Source: Cellvibrionales bacterium UBA1854 (lineage in GTDB: Bacteria; Pseudomonadota; Gammaproteobacteria; Pseudomonadales; Porticoccaceae). From it: a stretch of DNA of 17,478 nucleotides. A model generated the notes under the pieces. It saw only the letters and a program-made list of their open reading frames with translations. It was not told where the DNA came from and made no database searches. Below are positions 15,699 to 17,478 of the stretch, piece after piece (the stretch's first letter is position 1; the number at the start of each line of letters is the position of its first letter). Both the position numbers and the translations under genes were made by a program. The stretch is taken from assembly GCA_002338445.1 (NCBI GenBank), contig DDII01000070.1:11958-29435 (forward strand), written 5' to 3'.

Positions 15699-16289
15699 AT
15701 GCATGAAAAACTTATTCGGGGTTTAAAAAAAAATGGTTTAGGCAGGGTGAAAGCTCCGTTGGTGGGCCATCCCAAGTGTGCTGCAGTGCTTGTGTTACTG
15801 TGTGAAGAAGGAGCTGACTTCGAAATTCTGCTCACTAAAAGATCTCAGCTAGTAACTCATCATCGTGGAGAAGTTGCATTTCCCGGAGGCATTTGGGAAC
15901 AGCGTGATACAGATATGCTTGAGACCGCATTCAGAGAAACAAAAGAGGAAATTGGATTGCCAAGAGATTATATAGAGCCAATTACTGTACTACCACCGAT
16001 TACGCCACTTAATGGAAGGACACATGTGACGCCATTTGTGGGCCGTCTGATAGGAAACCCGAAATTAACTGTAGAAGCGTCAGAAATAGATTGTGTATTT
16101 CGAGTTCCGATAAACTACTTTTTATTAGCGAAGAATTATGAATATTTTATCGTTAATCACAAAAAACATCAGAAGAAAGTGCCCATGGTTCACTTTCATA
16201 ATTACAAGATATGGGGCATGACACTTCGAATCATCGTTGATATGTTGAATAGTTTCGGTGATGCCAATATTAAATTTGACATCACGTAA
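15699..16289 (+). CDS. NUDIX hydrolase, CoA pyrophosphatase (NudL/YeaB-like)
   Basis: It probably cleaves CoA and related acyl-CoA compounds to 4'-phosphopantetheine and 3',5'-ADP, a housekeeping reaction. LLTKRSQLVTHHRGEVAFPGG (residues 44-64) is the CoA-specific motif, directly joined to the NUDIX box ending AFRETKEEIGL (Arg79, Glu80, Glu83, Glu84). As in E. coli NudL, the first box Glu is Asp (Asp70). VTPFVG, VFRVP and YKIWGMTLRI are typical of the family. The start is uncertain: ATG 15699 (196 residues, MHEKLIRGL) resembles Pseudomonas homologues, but GGAG is only two bases away; an in-frame TTG at 15678 would add seven residues and has no ribosome site. It diverges from the zinc-ribbon NUDIX gene. 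Confidence 0.9.
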   Translation: MHEKLIRGLKKNGLGRVKAPLVGHPKCAAVLVLLCEEGADFEILLTKRSQLVTHHRGEVAFPGGIWEQRDTDMLETAFRETKEEIGLPRDYIEPITVLPPITPLNGRTHVTPFVGRLIGNPKLTVEASEIDCVFRVPINYFLLAKNYEYFIVNHKKHQKKVPMVHFHNYKIWGMTLRIIVDMLNSFGDANIKFDIT

Positions 16290-16308
16290 AACAGTGCCCT
16301 CAATTATC

Positions 16309-16356
16309 GGTTGTGTGGAGTGCGAGATTTTGTGCTATCAATTGCAAGGTTGTGTG
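16309..16356 (+). repeat. Short direct repeat between the NUDIX gene and corB-like gene
   Basis: GGTTGTGTG occurs at 16309-16317 and 16348-16356 in the 164-base gap between two convergent stop codons. I find no gene, RNA gene or clear terminator in this gap. Confidence 0.25.
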
Positions 16357-16453
16357 AGAATAAGCAGTAACAGATCTTTTACGATCGATTCAATTTAAGG
16401 CTAGGCTGGGGCGGTGATGATAGGAAAAATACTTGCCTTCTAAAATGTTGAAA

Positions 16454-17478
16454 TTATTTTTCTGTAAAATTTTTTGACTCTAACGCCCGGACAAAAAGTT
16501 TCTTAATCATAACGCTATTAAACTCTGCAGTCTCAAATCTGTAACGATGAAACGGAAAGCTGACATTACCATCCGGTATCCGTTGCAATTGCTCCAATGC
16601 GAGGCCATTGAGTGTTTTAGGCCCATCGGTAGGTAAGCTCCAACCTATTGACTTATTAATTTCACGAATAGTAGCTGCTCCGTCAATTAAAAAGATATCT
16701 TCGTCATATTTTATAATTTCATGTTCCTGATGCGAGGCATGGCTTGTGAAATCGCCTACGATTTCCTCGAGAATGTCTTCAAGTGTCACTAAACCTTGAA
16801 CTTCTCCATATTCATCAACGACAATAGCAAAACGTTTCCGATGTTTTTGAAAGCTAAGAAGTTGTTTTGTCAGGCTCGTGCTTTCTGGAATAAAGTAAGG
16901 TTCTTCGGAGAATCTAATAACGGTATTGTAATTAACATTATTTGAGCTGAGGAGTTTATGTCCTCTTCGAACCTTAAATACCCCAACAATTTTATTAATA
17001 TCACCCTCATAAATTGGCAATCGACTGTATTCAGAGTTAGATATTTGTTCCACCAAGTTGCTCAGGGAATTTTCTAAATCTAGTCCAAAAATTTCATTAC
17101 GCGGAATCATGATGTCTTCAACGGTGACATTTTCTAAATCCAAAATTGCGGTTAACATTCTTTGGTGGTTATCCGGTATTTTGTGAGAAGAGCTATCTAC
17201 AATTGAACGCAACTCCTCGGTATTAAGACCATCATCACGATGCTTTTTGGGATCAAATCCTAGTTGAGCGATCAGGCTATTGGTTAATTGATTAACTATC
17301 CAGACTATAGGAGACAATATTTGTAACAAAGGTTTCAAGATATGACTTGCTTTAAAGGCAAACCATTCAGGATTTTGCGCAGCAATACTTTTTGGTGTAA
17401 CTTCAGAAAAAACAAGCACTAATATGGTTAGTGTTGCGGTTGCAACCCATGGTGCTGCGGTCGGTCCTACGTATATAA
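16454..17478 (-). CDS. CorB/YfjD-type membrane protein (DUF21-CBS-CorC/HlyC), C-terminal part
   Basis: A member of the CNNM/CorC family, membrane proteins linked to Mg2+ or Co2+ efflux. The frame stays open to the window edge, so the 5' end is missing; the GTG at 17419 is internal. What remains starts in the last helix of the DUF21 transmembrane domain (APWVATATLTILVLVFSEVTPKSIAA), whose E-PKS/T motif is diagnostic. A second hydrophobic stretch (LLQILSPIVWIVNQL) follows, then LNTEELRSIVD, the CBS pair (IMIPRNEIFGLD to VDEYGEVQGLVTLEDILEEIVGDF) and the C-terminal CorC/HlyC domain (INKSIGWSLP, TLNGLALEQL). The layout matches E. coli YfjD (CorB) throughout, rather than soluble CorC, which lacks the membrane domain. 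It converges on the CoA-pyrophosphatase gene. Confidence 0.92.
   Translation of the reverse strand, partial: IYVGPTAAPWVATATLTILVLVFSEVTPKSIAAQNPEWFAFKASHILKPLLQILSPIVWIVNQLTNSLIAQLGFDPKKHRDDGLNTEELRSIVDSSSHKIPDNHQRMLTAILDLENVTVEDIMIPRNEIFGLDLENSLSNLVEQISNSEYSRLPIYEGDINKIVGVFKVRRGHKLLSSNNVNYNTVIRFSEEPYFIPESTSLTKQLLSFQKHRKRFAIVVDEYGEVQGLVTLEDILEEIVGDFTSHASHQEHEIIKYDEDIFLIDGAATIREINKSIGWSLPTDGPKTLNGLALEQLQRIPDGNVSFPFHRYRFETAEFNSVMIKKLFVRALESKNFTEK

Overview
The window is a stretch of housekeeping chromosome from a gammaproteobacterium with fairly AT-rich DNA. The proteins resemble their E. coli and Pseudomonas counterparts closely: CarA has its catalytic residues at the E. coli positions, and GreA and CarB have the E. 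coli lengths. The order recN < > grpE-dnaK-dnaJ-dapB-carA-carB-greA is, from memory, the one seen in Pseudomonas and related marine gammaproteobacteria. A member of Pseudomonadales/Cellvibrionales in the broad sense is the most economical reading; genus cannot be told. I see no mobile element, prophage, CRISPR array, tRNA or rRNA.

Layout. 1-702: 3' end of pnp (PNPase), meeting recN tail to tail with a 6-base overlap and a shared hairpin. 697-2391: recN on the minus strand. 2392-2516: a compact divergent control region with a sigma-70-type promoter for recN and a textbook sigma-32 promoter for grpE, their -35 boxes three bases apart. 2517-6309: the chaperone operon grpE-dnaK-dnaJ, with a second sigma-32-like promoter before dnaK and a strong terminator between dnaK and dnaJ. 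6345-7151: dapB. 7152-7408: a non-coding stretch with a strong terminator and candidate promoters. 7409-12309: carA-carB-greA, the last two overlapping by ATGA. 12312-14419: argD-argF on the minus strand. 14420-14712: divergent region between argD and grxD, with a minus-strand terminator-like hairpin in the argD leader. 14713-15045: grxD. 15133-16289: two divergent NUDIX hydrolase genes. 16454-17478: the C-terminal part of a CorB/YfjD-type membrane protein, cut by the window edge.

How the genes work together. GrpE, DnaK and DnaJ form one chaperone machine under heat-shock control. CarA and CarB make carbamoyl phosphate. ArgF, encoded about 0.5 kb beyond carB on the other strand, uses it with ornithine, and ArgD works earlier in the same arginine pathway. 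DapB serves lysine and peptidoglycan synthesis, where ArgD-type aminotransferases often also act. The rest is RNA turnover, transcript elongation, recombinational repair, Fe-S or redox handling and nucleotide/CoA housekeeping.

I looked for an undescribed system and did not find one: every sizeable gene belongs to a known family. The points worth a second look are regulatory: the back-to-back recN/grpE promoters, the terminator-bearing leaders before carA and argD, and one unusual residue in the RecN Walker A motif.
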